From Chitinophagaceae bacterium (lineage in GTDB: Bacteria; Bacteroidota; Bacteroidia; Chitinophagales; Chitinophagaceae): a stretch of DNA of 64,000 bases. Location: the NCBI GenBank assembly GCA_023957125.1, contig JAMLHL010000003.1, forward strand, positions 1 through 64,000, read 5' to 3'. Below, in pieces: positions 30,923-40,267 of the stretch. The translations under genes were made by a program, and so were the position numbers. Numbering within the stretch: position 1 is the stretch's first letter; each line of letters starts with the position of its first letter. The notes beneath the pieces were generated by a model. It ran no database searches and was not told where the DNA came from. It saw only the letters and a list, made by a program, of their open reading frames with translations.

Positions 30923-32599
30923 ATGGAATTAAACAAATATTCAAAAACAATTACGCAGGACCCCACGCAGCCGGCAGCGCAGGCTATGTTGTATGGTATC
31001 GGGCTCACAGACGATGATCTCAAAAAAGCCCAGGTAGGAATCGTCAGCATGGGATGGGAAGGCAATACCTGCAACATGCACCTCAACGACCTGGCAAAAA
31101 TTGTAAAGAAAGGCGTTTGGGATAATGATCTGATAGGACTGATATTCCATACTATCGGCGTCAGCGATGGTATCAGCAATGGTACAGACGGCATGCGTTA
31201 TTCGCTGGTGAGTCGCGATGTGATCGCAGACAGCATCGAAACCGTTTGTGGAGCGCAGTACTACGATGGCCTGATCGCTCTTCCGGGGTGTGATAAAAAT
31301 ATGCCGGGGAGCATTATGGCCATGGGACGTTTGAACAGACCCGCGATGATGGTTTATGGAGGCACGATCGCACCCGGGCATTATAAAGGCCAGGATCTGA
31401 ATATTGTTTCTTCTTTTGAAGCATTGGGGCAAAAGATTGCCGGCAACCTGAACGAAGAAGATTTTCACCAGATCGTATGTAATAGCTGCCCCGGACCCGG
31501 CGCTTGCGGCGGAATGTACACGGCCAATACTATGGCATCTGCCATAGAAGCCATGGGGATGAGTTTGCCTTATTCCTCTTCCAATCCGGCAATCAGTCCG
31601 GAAAAACAAGCTGAATGTCTTGCCGCCGGTAAAGCGATGCGGGTGTTGCTCGAAAAAAACATCCTGCCTACCGATATCATGACCCGGAAAGCATTTGAAA
31701 ATGCCCTGAGAGTGATCATTGTAACCGGGGGGAGCACCAATGCCGTTCTCCACATGATAGCGATTGCCAAAAGTGTGGGTATTGAAATCACCGTTGATGA
31801 TTTTCAACGCATGAGCGATAAAACTCCTGTTTTGGGAGACTTTAAACCTTCGGGAAAATACCTGATGCAGGATCTGCACGAACACGGGGGCATTCCCGCA
31901 GTGATGAAATACCTGCTGGAAAGAGACCTGCTGCATGGAGATTGCCTTACCGTTACAGGAAAAACCCTTGCTGAAAATCTGGCCGAAGTAGAAACCCTTG
32001 ATTTCAAAAAGCAGGATATTATTTTCCCTTTGGAAAACCCTGTTAAAAAAACAGGACATCTGCAGATCTTATACGGCAACCTGGCTGAAAAAGGCAGCGT
32101 AGCCAAGATCAGCGGAAAAGAAGGTGAAAGATTTGAAGGTCCGGCAAGGGTGTTTGACGGAGAGAAACACCTGATTGAAGGTTTGGCTTCCGGACGGGTA
32201 AAACACGGCGATGTGGTCGTCATCAAAAATGAAGGCCCTAAAGGGGCGCCCGGCATGCCGGAAATGTTGAAACCAACCGGCGCTATTATCGGCGCAGGCT
32301 TAGGAAAATCGGTAGCCCTGATCACCGATGGCAGGTTCAGCGGGGGGACCCACGGATTTGTGGTGGGGCACATCACCCCCGAAGCATATGAAGGCGGCCT
32401 GATTGGCCTGGTTCAGGACGATGATATTATTGAAATAGACGCTGCCAAAAACCTGCTGTCTTTAAAGGTGAGTGAAGAGGAAATTGCAAGGCGGCGGGCG
32501 GCCTGGAAAAAACCACCGCTGAAAGTAACCAGAGGGGTGCTGTATAAATACGCCAACAGTGTAAAAGACGCCAGTGAAGGATGTGTAACGGATGAATAA
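30923..32599 (+). CDS. ilvD: Dihydroxy-acid dehydratase
   Basis: The 558-residue enzyme makes the 2-oxo acids of valine and isoleucine. It shows the iron-sulfur and active-site motifs [29 protein letters not shown] and [17 protein letters not shown]. The start at 30923 ([21 protein letters not shown]) is typical. It lies 32 bases after the LeuB-like gene. Confidence 0.98.
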   Translation: MELNKYSKTITQDPTQPAAQAMLYGIGLTDDDLKKAQVGIVSMGWEGNTCNMHLNDLAKIVKKGVWDNDLIGLIFHTIGVSDGISNGTDGMRYSLVSRDVIADSIETVCGAQYYDGLIALPGCDKNMPGSIMAMGRLNRPAMMVYGGTIAPGHYKGQDLNIVSSFEALGQKIAGNLNEEDFHQIVCNSCPGPGACGGMYTANTMASAIEAMGMSLPYSSSNPAISPEKQAECLAAGKAMRVLLEKNILPTDIMTRKAFENALRVIIVTGGSTNAVLHMIAIAKSVGIEITVDDFQRMSDKTPVLGDFKPSGKYLMQDLHEHGGIPAVMKYLLERDLLHGDCLTVTGKTLAENLAEVETLDFKKQDIIFPLENPVKKTGHLQILYGNLAEKGSVAKISGKEGERFEGPARVFDGEKHLIEGLASGRVKHGDVVVIKNEGPKGAPGMPEMLKPTGAIIGAGLGKSVALITDGRFSGGTHGFVVGHITPEAYEGGLIGLVQDDDIIEIDAAKNLLSLKVSEEEIARRRAAWKKPPLKVTRGVLYKYANSVKDASEGCVTDE

Positions 32600-32651
32600 A
32601 AACAAATTCAACAATTACTGATTTATTTAAATATTTATAAAATGAATTGTC

Positions 32652-34427
32652 ATGAGCGATACATTAACAACTCAAAAAGGAACAAAGATATCTTCGGATA
32701 AAAAACCGGCTCCGGGGAAGGGGCGGTTTGCTCCGGGAACAGAGATCAGTGGAGCACAGGCGGTAGTGGAAGCGCTTGTTGCCGAAGGCGTTACGGATTT
32801 CTTCGGTTATCCCGGCGGGGCCATCATGCCCATCTACGATGCCTTATATGATTACAGCGAAATATTAAACCATGTGCTGGTTCGTCACGAACAAGGCGGT
32901 ATTCATGCTGCCCAGGGATATGCACGCACTTCCGGGGAAGTAGGCGTGGTGTTTGCCACCAGCGGACCTGGCGCCACCAACATGGTAACCGGTCTTGCTG
33001 ATGCCCAGATTGACAGTACCCCGTTGGTATGTATCACGGGCCAGGTATTTGCCAGCCTGTTGGGAACAGACGCATTCCAGGAAACGGATGTCATCAACAT
33101 TACTACACCCATCACCAAATGGAATTACCAGGTCACAGACGCAGCCGAAATCCCCGCGATCCTGGCGAAAGCCTTTTATATTGCCCGCTCCGGCCGGCCA
33201 GGACCTGTATTGATAGATATCACCAAAAATGCACAAACACAAAAATTTCAATATCCCGGCTACAAACCCTGTACCCATATCCGCAGCTATCGCCCCAAGC
33301 CCATAATCCGTAAAGAATACATAACGGAAGCCGCAGCGCTGATCAACGCTGCCGAACGGCCTTTCGTCCTTTTCGGCCAGGGAGTGATCCTGGGCAAGGC
33401 GGAAAAGGAATTTAAAAACTTCATTGAAAAGGGCGGGTTGCCGGCAGCCTGGACCGTTTTGGGACTGAGCGCCCTGCCTACCGATCACCCGCTCAATGTG
33501 GGGATGCTGGGGATGCATGGCAACTACGGACCCAATGTTCTGACCAATGAATGCGACGTGTTGATTGCCGTAGGAATGCGTTTCGACGACCGCGTTACCG
33601 GCCGGCTGGACAAGTACGCAAAACAGGCAAAAGTTGTTCACCTGGATATTGATCCTTCTGAAATTGATAAGAACATAAAAGCCACTGTTCCCGTTTGGGG
33701 CGATTGTAAAGAAACTCTGCCCCTGCTGACGGCACAGCTGGAGAAAAAAGAACATACGGCCTGGCTCCAAAGATTCAGAGACCTCGGGAAAGAGGAAGAA
33801 AAAGTCGTGATCCGCGAGGAGCTTAATCCTACCGGAGAGGTAATGTCTATGGGAGAAGTGATCAAGGAACTCAATGAGGTTACCGGCGGGGATGCGATCA
33901 TGGTAACGGATGTAGGGCAGCATCAAATGGTAACCTGCCGCTATGCTAAGTTTAACATCAGCAAAAGCAATGTTACCTCCGGCGGACTGGGCACTATGGG
34001 CTTTGGCCTGCCCGCCGCCATAGGCGCCAAGTATGGAGCTCCCGGGCGGGAAGTGGTTGCGATCATTGGCGATGGTGGCTTCCAGATGACCCTGCAGGAA
34101 TTAGGCACCATCATGCAAACCGGCGTCAACATTAAGATCGTTATTCTTAACAATAATTTTCTGGGAATGGTACGTCAATGGCAACAGTTGTTCAACGACA
34201 GAAGATATTCCTTCGTGAGTATCACCAGTCCTGATTTCGTAGCGCTGGCAACAGCCTATGGCATAAAAGCAAAAAGTATCTCAAAACGGGAAAACTTGAA
34301 AGACAGTCTTGTAGAAATGATACAACACAATGGCACCTACCTCCTGGAAATAGTGGTAGGAAAAGAAAACAATGTGTTTCCCATGGTACCCCAGGGCTGT
34401 GGCGTTGCAGAAATAAGATTACAATAA
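32652..34427 (+). CDS. ilvB: Acetolactate synthase large subunit
   Basis: The 591-residue thiamin-diphosphate enzyme has the catalytic Glu in VRHEQGGIHAAQGYAR and the central FAD/structural region. Its cofactor motif is GDGGFQMTLQELGTI-NN. A Lys/Gly/Pro-rich leader of about 30 residues precedes the conserved ISGAQAVVEAL. It works with IlvN, but a methyltransferase gene separates the two. Confidence 0.97.
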   Translation: MSDTLTTQKGTKISSDKKPAPGKGRFAPGTEISGAQAVVEALVAEGVTDFFGYPGGAIMPIYDALYDYSEILNHVLVRHEQGGIHAAQGYARTSGEVGVVFATSGPGATNMVTGLADAQIDSTPLVCITGQVFASLLGTDAFQETDVINITTPITKWNYQVTDAAEIPAILAKAFYIARSGRPGPVLIDITKNAQTQKFQYPGYKPCTHIRSYRPKPIIRKEYITEAAALINAAERPFVLFGQGVILGKAEKEFKNFIEKGGLPAAWTVLGLSALPTDHPLNVGMLGMHGNYGPNVLTNECDVLIAVGMRFDDRVTGRLDKYAKQAKVVHLDIDPSEIDKNIKATVPVWGDCKETLPLLTAQLEKKEHTAWLQRFRDLGKEEEKVVIREELNPTGEVMSMGEVIKELNEVTGGDAIMVTDVGQHQMVTCRYAKFNISKSNVTSGGLGTMGFGLPAAIGAKYGAPGREVVAIIGDGGFQMTLQELGTIMQTGVNIKIVILNNNFLGMVRQWQQLFNDRRYSFVSITSPDFVALATAYGIKAKSISKRENLKDSLVEMIQHNGTYLLEIVVGKENNVFPMVPQGCGVAEIRLQ

Positions 34428-34444
34428 CAGCAGTTTAACCTCCG

Positions 34445-35155
34445 GTGAATCAAAAATCAACGATAGAAGAAATCAGGTTACGCTTTGACAACGATGTGGA
34501 TCGGTTCTCCAGCCTGGAAACGGGGCAGGTATCTACCATTGATGCTACCGTTTCCCTCGAATTGATAACGGAAACTGCAAAAAGAATAGTGCCGGATGCG
34601 ATGCAATTACTGGACGTAGGTTGCGGGGCAGGAAATTATACGCTGATGATGTTGAAAAAGCTACCCGGACTTAATTGTACGCTGGTAGATTTAAGCAAGC
34701 CAATGCTGAACAAAGCGCTTGAAAGGGTTACGCAGGAAACAGATGGCGAGGTAAAAATCATACAGCGTGATATACGGGAAGCAGCATTACCTCCCAATCA
34801 TTTTGATATCATACTTGCCGGCGCGGTATTGCATCACTTGCGTGATGATCGCGACTGGGAAACCACATTCAGGAAATTGTATGGTCTGTTAAAGCCCGGC
34901 GGCTGCCTGATGATTTCTGATCTGGTAACGCAGGAAACAGCCACACTCAACACCTATATGTGGGAGCGCTATGGTGATTATCTTGAAAGCATAAACGGGA
35001 AAGCCTATCGCAAAAAAGTGATGGACTATATTGACAAAGAAGATTCGCCCCGCTCTGTGACCTACCAGATGGAACTGATGAAAAAAACAGGGTTTCGCTC
35101 AACAGAAATATTGCATAAAAACATGTGTTTTGCGGCCTTTGGCGGAATAAAATAA
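34445..35155 (+). CDS. Class I SAM-dependent methyltransferase inside the ilv operon
   Basis: The start is a GTG at 34445, 18 bases after ilvB; no upstream ATG fits. The 236-residue protein has motif I (LLDVGCGAGNYTLMM), the acidic end of beta-2 (LVDLSKPML), motif II-like FDIILAGAVLHHL and motif III (LKPGGCLMISD). Its overall layout resembles CmoA and small-acid methyltransferases. Its place between ilvB and ilvN, with 27 bases to ilvN, implies co-expression, but its substrate is unknown. A carboxylic acid intermediate of the pathway is one possibility, by analogy with fungal isopropylmalate methylation. Confidence 0.85.
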   Translation: MNQKSTIEEIRLRFDNDVDRFSSLETGQVSTIDATVSLELITETAKRIVPDAMQLLDVGCGAGNYTLMMLKKLPGLNCTLVDLSKPMLNKALERVTQETDGEVKIIQRDIREAALPPNHFDIILAGAVLHHLRDDRDWETTFRKLYGLLKPGGCLMISDLVTQETATLNTYMWERYGDYLESINGKAYRKKVMDYIDKEDSPRSVTYQMELMKKTGFRSTEILHKNMCFAAFGGIK

Positions 35156-35182
35156 TCATATCAAACTTAAAAACCTGAAACA

Positions 35183-35770
35183 ATGAAACAGGAATATACC
35201 ATCACGGTTTATACCGAAAATCACATTGGCTTGCTGAACCGCATAGCCATTATGTTCTCCAGAAGAAAAATCAATATTGAAAGTCTCAACACTTCACCTT
35301 CCGAAGTGGAAGGCATACACCGGTTTACGATAGTGATCCATGAAGCAGAAGAGGTTGTAAAAAAGCTGGTACGCCAGATCGAAAAACAAGTGGAAGTGTT
35401 AAAAGCTTATTACAATACCAACGAAGAAATTGTATGGCAGGAATTAGCGCTGTATAAAGTGTCCACCGATAAAGTGATCGAAGACGTGAAAGTGGAAAGA
35501 CTATTGCGTAAGTACGGCGCCAGGGCGGTGGTGATCCGGAAAGATTATACTGTTTTTGAAACCTCGGGACATCGGGAAGAGATCAATAATCTTACGGAAG
35601 TGCTCGGCCGCCTGGGACTAATTGAGTTCGTTCGCAGCGCCCGGGTAGCCATCATCAACGACAGCAAAGGCTTTCATGAAAAACTTCGCGAGTTCGAAGA
35701 AGAAAAGCCGGGAGAAGAAATTGTGGAAAATGAATTTTTAGGGAAGCAGGATGAAGTATTCAGCCTGTAA
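35183..35770 (+). CDS. ilvN: Acetolactate synthase small (regulatory) subunit
   Basis: The 195-residue protein starts with an ACT domain (YTITVYTENHIGLLNRIAIMF, INIESLNTSPSE). A second ACT-like C-terminal domain follows (VVIRKDYTVFETSGHREEIN). It stimulates IlvB and confers valine feedback in this family. It is full length for the long IlvH/IlvN type. Confidence 0.95.
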   Translation: MKQEYTITVYTENHIGLLNRIAIMFSRRKINIESLNTSPSEVEGIHRFTIVIHEAEEVVKKLVRQIEKQVEVLKAYYNTNEEIVWQELALYKVSTDKVIEDVKVERLLRKYGARAVVIRKDYTVFETSGHREEINNLTEVLGRLGLIEFVRSARVAIINDSKGFHEKLREFEEEKPGEEIVENEFLGKQDEVFSL

Positions 35771-35804
35771 TATTATTATTTGTTCAGCAACGTGTACCTT
35801 CATA

Positions 35805-35839
35805 ATTTTCAAATTTTCAAATCATCAAATTTTCAATTT
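35805..35839 (+). repeat. TTTTCAAA low-complexity repeat in the ilvC leader
   Basis: Tandem, slightly varied TTTTCAAA units fill the last 40 bases before the ilvC start. They resemble the array before leuD and may keep the start region unstructured. Confidence 0.6.
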
Positions 35840-35845
35840 AAAAAG

Positions 35846-36895
35846 ATGGCAAAATTAAATTTCGGCGGTGTAGAAGAAAATGTTGTAACCCGCGAAGAGT
35901 TTCCACTCAGCAAGGCACAGGAAGTATTAAAAAATGAGACGATCGCCGTCATAGGATATGGCGTGCAGGGGCCCGGTCAGGCTTTAAACCAACGCGATAA
36001 TGGCATTAACGTAATCGTGGGTCAGCGTAAAAATTCAAAAACCTGGGACAAGGCCGTAAAAGACGGTTTTGTACCGGGAGAAACTTTGTTTGAAATAGAA
36101 GAAGCGCTCAGGCGAGGCACCATCATTTGTTATCTGCTCAGCGACGCTGCCCAGATAGAACTTTGGCCTACCGTTAAAAAACACCTTACTGCCGGCAAGG
36201 CGTTGTATTTCTCTCATGGATTTGGCATTACATTCAACGAACAAACCGGTATTATCCCTCCCAAAGACGTGGATGTATTTTTAGTGGCCCCCAAAGGTTC
36301 CGGCACTTCATTGAGAAGAATGTTTTTACAGGGGCGCGGGTTAAACAGCAGCTATGCCATTTACCAGGATGCCACCGGAAAAGCAAAAGACAGGGTGATA
36401 GCCCTTGGCATTGCCGTGGGTAGCGGCTACCTGTTTGAAACGGATTTCAAAAAAGAAGTATTCAGCGATCTCACCGGCGAGCGTGGTACTCTGATGGGCG
36501 CTATCCAGGGTATTTTTGCCGCCCAGTACCAGGTACTCCGGGATAAGGGACACACGCCGTCCGAAGCCTTCAATGAAACCGTAGAAGAATTAACCCAGTC
36601 GCTGATGCCGCTGGTTGCCGAAAACGGGATGGACTGGATGTACGCCAACTGCTCCACCACCGCACAACGCGGCGCCCTGGACTGGTGGAAAAGATTTCGC
36701 GACGCCACCCTGCCGGTATTTAACGAACTGTATGAAAGCGTGGCGGCAGGAAAGGAGTCCCAGCGTTCCATTGACAGCAACAGCCAGCCTGACTATCGTG
36801 AGAAACTGGAAGCTGAATTGAAAGAATTGAGAGAAAGCGAGCTATGGCAGGCCGGAAAAACGGTGAGGAGCCTGAGACCGGAGAATCAAAAATAA
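35846..36895 (+). CDS. ilvC: Ketol-acid reductoisomerase
   Basis: The ATG at 35846 is preferred (MAKLNFGGVEENV); the longer frame from a TTG at 35780 only translates the repeat leader. The roughly 349-residue enzyme has the Rossmann loop IGYGVQGPGQALNQRD and the GQRKNS cofactor site. The metal-binding segment is SDLTGERGTLMGAIQG, with a class I length C-terminal knot. It reduces and isomerises acetolactate and acetohydroxybutyrate. Confidence 0.96.
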   Translation: MAKLNFGGVEENVVTREEFPLSKAQEVLKNETIAVIGYGVQGPGQALNQRDNGINVIVGQRKNSKTWDKAVKDGFVPGETLFEIEEALRRGTIICYLLSDAAQIELWPTVKKHLTAGKALYFSHGFGITFNEQTGIIPPKDVDVFLVAPKGSGTSLRRMFLQGRGLNSSYAIYQDATGKAKDRVIALGIAVGSGYLFETDFKKEVFSDLTGERGTLMGAIQGIFAAQYQVLRDKGHTPSEAFNETVEELTQSLMPLVAENGMDWMYANCSTTAQRGALDWWKRFRDATLPVFNELYESVAAGKESQRSIDSNSQPDYREKLEAELKELRESELWQAGKTVRSLRPENQK

Positions 36896-36914
36896 AACTA
36901 AAACAATAGTACCA

Positions 36915-38219
36915 ATGGGTATAGGGGATAAGACCAATGTGATGAAAAAAAATACTCAAATCGCCGATAGCCTTCCTGCCTGGTCAGGGAGGCTTTTTTT
37001 TCAGGAAGCCGCCAGGCGGTTGAAAGGAACGGTTATCCGTACGCCGTTGGCCTATAATAACAACCTCTCGCAGGAATATAACAGTGAGGTGTACCTGAAA
37101 AGAGAAGACCTGCAGGTAGTGCGTTCTTATAAGTTGAGAGGCGCCTATAATATGATGTGTGCACTCAGTTACGAACAGCAACAACGGGGTGTGGTATGCG
37201 CCAGCGCCGGGAATCACGCCCAGGGCTTCGCGTACAGTTGTAAAAAATTAGGAATAAAAGGAGTCGTGTTTATGCCGGTGATCACCCCCCGGCAAAAGAT
37301 CACCCAAACTAAAATGTTTGGCGGAGAGCATATTGAAATCAAACTGGTAGGCGACACTTTTGATGATTGCGCGTCCGCTGCCAAAGAATATACCCGGGAA
37401 CACGATATGACTTTCATTCCCCCGTTTGACCATTACAGTATTATTGAAGGGCAGGGAACCGTAGCCGTGGAGATACTGGAAGACCTGCCGGACGTTGATT
37501 ATGTTTTTGTTCCCATCGGAGGCGGGGGACTGGCAGCCGGTATTGGCGCGTATTTCCGGATTCACAGCCCTCAAACAAAAATAATAGGCGTGGAACCCGA
37601 AGGAGCGCCTTCCATGAAAGTGGCTTTAGATGCCGGGCATCCGGTGACCCTGGAACATATAGATAATTTCGTGGACGGGGCAGCGGTCAAAAGAGCCGGT
37701 GATATCAGTTTTGATATCTGCAAGGATGTGGTGGACGAAATTATAGTAGTACCTGAAGGCCAGATATGCACCACTATTCTTGACCTGTACAATAAAGACG
37801 CTATTGTGGTGGAGCCGGCAGGAGCGCTGGCCATCACGGCATTGAAAAATTACAGCCGGTATATCAAAGGGAAGAAAGTAGTTTGCATTGTAAGCGGCAG
37901 CAACAACGATATTGACCGCATGCCGGAAATCAAGGAAAGATCATTGCAGTATGAGGGACTCAAACACTATTTTCTCATCAGCTTTGCCCAGCGTCCGGGC
38001 GCGCTGAAAGAATTTGTCAGTCATGTATTGGGGCCCAATGATGATATCACCCGTTTTGAATACATGCAAAAAACCAATAAGGAAGCAGGTCCGGCATTAG
38101 TGGGGATAGAGCTGGAAGACCGAAACGATTATCAGCGACTGATTCAAAATATGAAGGATCACCAGATCAATTATTTTGAAATCAATAAGAATGATAAGTT
38201 ATTCGGGTATTTGGTGTAG
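36915..38219 (+). CDS. ilvA: Threonine dehydratase (biosynthetic type)
   Basis: The 434-residue PLP enzyme has the lysine motif RSYKLRGAYN, the glycine-rich phosphate loop PIGGGGLAAG and the SAGNHAQG motif. A single ACT-like domain lies at about 340-434 (HYFLISFAQRPGALKEFV). It supplies 2-oxobutyrate for isoleucine. A second ATG at 36942 is an equally possible start. It is the last gene of the leu/ilv cluster. Confidence 0.96.
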   Translation: MGIGDKTNVMKKNTQIADSLPAWSGRLFFQEAARRLKGTVIRTPLAYNNNLSQEYNSEVYLKREDLQVVRSYKLRGAYNMMCALSYEQQQRGVVCASAGNHAQGFAYSCKKLGIKGVVFMPVITPRQKITQTKMFGGEHIEIKLVGDTFDDCASAAKEYTREHDMTFIPPFDHYSIIEGQGTVAVEILEDLPDVDYVFVPIGGGGLAAGIGAYFRIHSPQTKIIGVEPEGAPSMKVALDAGHPVTLEHIDNFVDGAAVKRAGDISFDICKDVVDEIIVVPEGQICTTILDLYNKDAIVVEPAGALAITALKNYSRYIKGKKVVCIVSGSNNDIDRMPEIKERSLQYEGLKHYFLISFAQRPGALKEFVSHVLGPNDDITRFEYMQKTNKEAGPALVGIELEDRNDYQRLIQNMKDHQINYFEINKNDKLFGYLV

Positions 38220-38274
38220 CAGGGGTTTGTGGTCTGACCTTCGTACCTCGGTACCGACCACAAACCTGCTTTTT
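38218..38274 (+). terminator. Terminator of the leu/ilv operon
   Basis: AGCAGGGGTTTGTGGTC overlaps the ilvA stop codon and pairs, with one bulged G, with GACCACAAACCTGCT (38256-38270). A run of T follows. Confidence 0.85.
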
Positions 38275-38330
38275 GCCGTTGGTTGACGGGTTTCACATCC
38301 CACGGGCTGCCGGGGTTCGTGCCTAACGAA

Positions 38331-38461
38331 CCACGAAATCATTTCCAATGTCTTGCTTTGAATGCCGGTACTGGTGGACGACTTCCCAGAAAATACAGAC
38401 GAATCACTAGTCTATCACGCTACCACATATAATATTAAGTACAAAATAATCTTCCGTCCTT
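38331..38461. repeat. Diverged direct repeat, left copy
   Basis: The block around CAATGTCTTGCTTT (38345-38358) through CAGACGAAT (38396-38404) recurs, clearly recognisable but diverged, at 39573-39645 beyond the orphan gene. Weaker similarity runs to about 38461. On the minus strand both copies translate to a similar peptide, here EVVHQYRHSKQDIGND. Confidence 0.7.
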
Positions 38462-38510
38462 ATTCGCGAAATACACAAACCTCTTAATAGCTATGTAAAA
38501 ACTCATCGAG

Positions 38511-39458
38511 ATGATCTTTTCAAAAAAATATTTAGATTATAATAACGAACAAGAGTATTATCAAAAAGTTGAAGAAATACAGAACAAAGTCAATGTCGGA
38601 GATAAATTGACATATCAAGAAATTGGATTTTTTTGTAATGCACTAACATTTCCATCCCTAAGAAATCACAAATTTTGTGACGATGAATTTTTTAGTAGAT
38701 CTCATTTAGAAATAAATATCCCTGATGATATTAAAGATGATCCAAGTTACGCAGAATTACTTGAACGTTACGGAAGAGAGGTCGCTCCTTTAACTGAAGA
38801 CGATAAACAATATTATCAATCTTTGATAGATCAATGGGAAGACATTATAAAAAAAGAAAATCATAAGGATCAGCTCTTACTCAACTATTGTATTGAAACT
38901 CGCAAGGAAATCAAAAATCTAAAAAGAGAGTATAAGATTAATGAAAAATTACAAGATTCGACAGATTTTTTAAATAGGAAAAAGAAAATATTAGAGTTTT
39001 CAAAGTATCGATATATCATTACTAGAGGTGTTTTCGAAATTATTATTAAAAATAATAATTATAGATTAAGACTTAACGGAGTTCCTATTTTTTACAACTA
39101 CCACTCATTAAGTCATATCTTAACCTGGCATTATGGATTGCCCATGAAAAAATATATAACAGACAAATCGCACTTTACTTTAATATTCTATGAAAACATT
39201 CACATCGAACTAGAAAAGATATTTAAGAAAATCGATAAGTCTGGATTTTATTCGAACGACTCTATATTTTTGATAAATTTTAAAATTAATGACATCCTTT
39301 ATAGAGTATGTTGTAAAGAGGTGGAGGAAAGAGGTAAAAAGATATTTCGTATTGAAACATTCTTCCCAATAGAGAATATAGGTGAAATACAAAATCTTAA
39401 TGTAGATTATTACGAAAATATTGTAGACCGAGAGTTTTCTATTTATACTAGAAGGTAA
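38511..39458 (+). CDS. AT-rich orphan protein of unknown function
   Basis: I do not recognise this 315-residue protein. It has no signal peptide or membrane segment, is rich in Ile, Lys, Asn, Tyr and Glu, and ends in aromatic-rich strands (DILYRVCCKEVEERGKKIF). Two sampled 60-base blocks are only about 20 percent G+C, while coding DNA in neighbouring operons is much richer, so its base and codon use are foreign here. It is a single gene between two diverged direct repeats, which suggests an acquired cargo gene. A defence, toxin or immunity role is possible but unsupported. Confidence 0.75.
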   Translation: MIFSKKYLDYNNEQEYYQKVEEIQNKVNVGDKLTYQEIGFFCNALTFPSLRNHKFCDDEFFSRSHLEINIPDDIKDDPSYAELLERYGREVAPLTEDDKQYYQSLIDQWEDIIKKENHKDQLLLNYCIETRKEIKNLKREYKINEKLQDSTDFLNRKKKILEFSKYRYIITRGVFEIIIKNNNYRLRLNGVPIFYNYHSLSHILTWHYGLPMKKYITDKSHFTLIFYENIHIELEKIFKKIDKSGFYSNDSIFLINFKINDILYRVCCKEVEERGKKIFRIETFFPIENIGEIQNLNVDYYENIVDREFSIYTRR

Positions 39459-39572
39459 TCATGCAATATGCGATTTGGTGATCTTCAATAAATCACATAG
39501 TCAAAAACCATGTAGGCTATTGAATAATGGATTTCTCAAATTATTTTTAATCTGAAGGATTTGTTCCGAGAA

Positions 39573-39700
39573 CATCCAAAATCATTGCAATGTCTTGCTT
39601 TAAATTCCAATGCTCGTGGACAATTTCTCCCCGAGATTCAGACGAATTGCAAATGGTTCATGCTGCCAGAATTCGTGACAATAATCCCTACCGATCGCCC
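39573..39700. repeat. Diverged direct repeat, right copy
   Basis: This is the partner of the left copy, sharing AAATCATT, CAATGTCTTGCTTT, GTGGAC and CAGACGAAT in the same order and spacing. On the minus strand it translates to EIVHEHWNLKQDIAMI, matching the left-copy peptide. Confidence 0.7.
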
Positions 39701-40267
39701 ATCAATACCCGGGAATAGAAACCATCCGCGGCAACCTGCTTGTCTTTTGCGGAACAGCGTTCCGGAAAAACATAATCAGTCAGGAAGCGGGGTACTCCGG
39801 GCAGCCGAGGATTCATAAAGGAAGGCCGGGGGAAGACATATAAGCTGTCTGTCCGAACGACTGGATCTCATTCAGATGCCTCGATACTCCGGCATGACCA
39901 GCAGAGACACCCTGGTGGTCACAGAAAGTCCTCTGTCGGATCGGGTACTCCGGCAATAACGGTGGACGCCCCATCCGCATCCCACTGCCGGTCATTCCAA
40001 CACAGGAAGAACCTGAAACACAGGAGGATATGGAACAGGTTTCCCGAAAACATATACCGTGAGGGCGCATTAACGCCAACCACGGACTATGGCTATACAT
40101 GAGGATATCTCGCTCCGAACACAATATTTCATCTTTTTAACAAATGAAAAGAGCCATTTAATTACGAAAATTTTAACCTTTTTGATAACTTGCAGATAAG
40201 GTTGAGATACAGCCATGCAAATGCACCGGTACCTGTGGTATGATTGTTCAACAGTTTTTTTGATTTT
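39701..40267. other. Non-coding accessory stretch with short TACTCCGG repeats
   Basis: No gene is supported. Three degenerate units with the core TACTCCGG occur at 39793-39800, 39885-39892 and 39946-39953, in a context like CCTCGATACTCCGGCATGAC. This resembles dispersed intergenic repeats of Bacteroidota. Frames at 39561-39818 (+) and 39813-40124 (-) only translate these repeats. Confidence 0.5.

Noticed and set aside
30941..32059. A 372-codon frame antisense to ilvD, and similar ones antisense to ilvB (32865-33926), leuC (27831-28748) and the helical-repeat gene (24376-25455)
   Set aside because: Each mirrors a conserved gene on the other strand and has no motif or leader of its own.
39561..39818. 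A frame starting in the right-hand repeat, and a minus-strand frame at 39813-40124
   Set aside because: They mainly translate repeat sequence, and no conserved domain or start context supports them.
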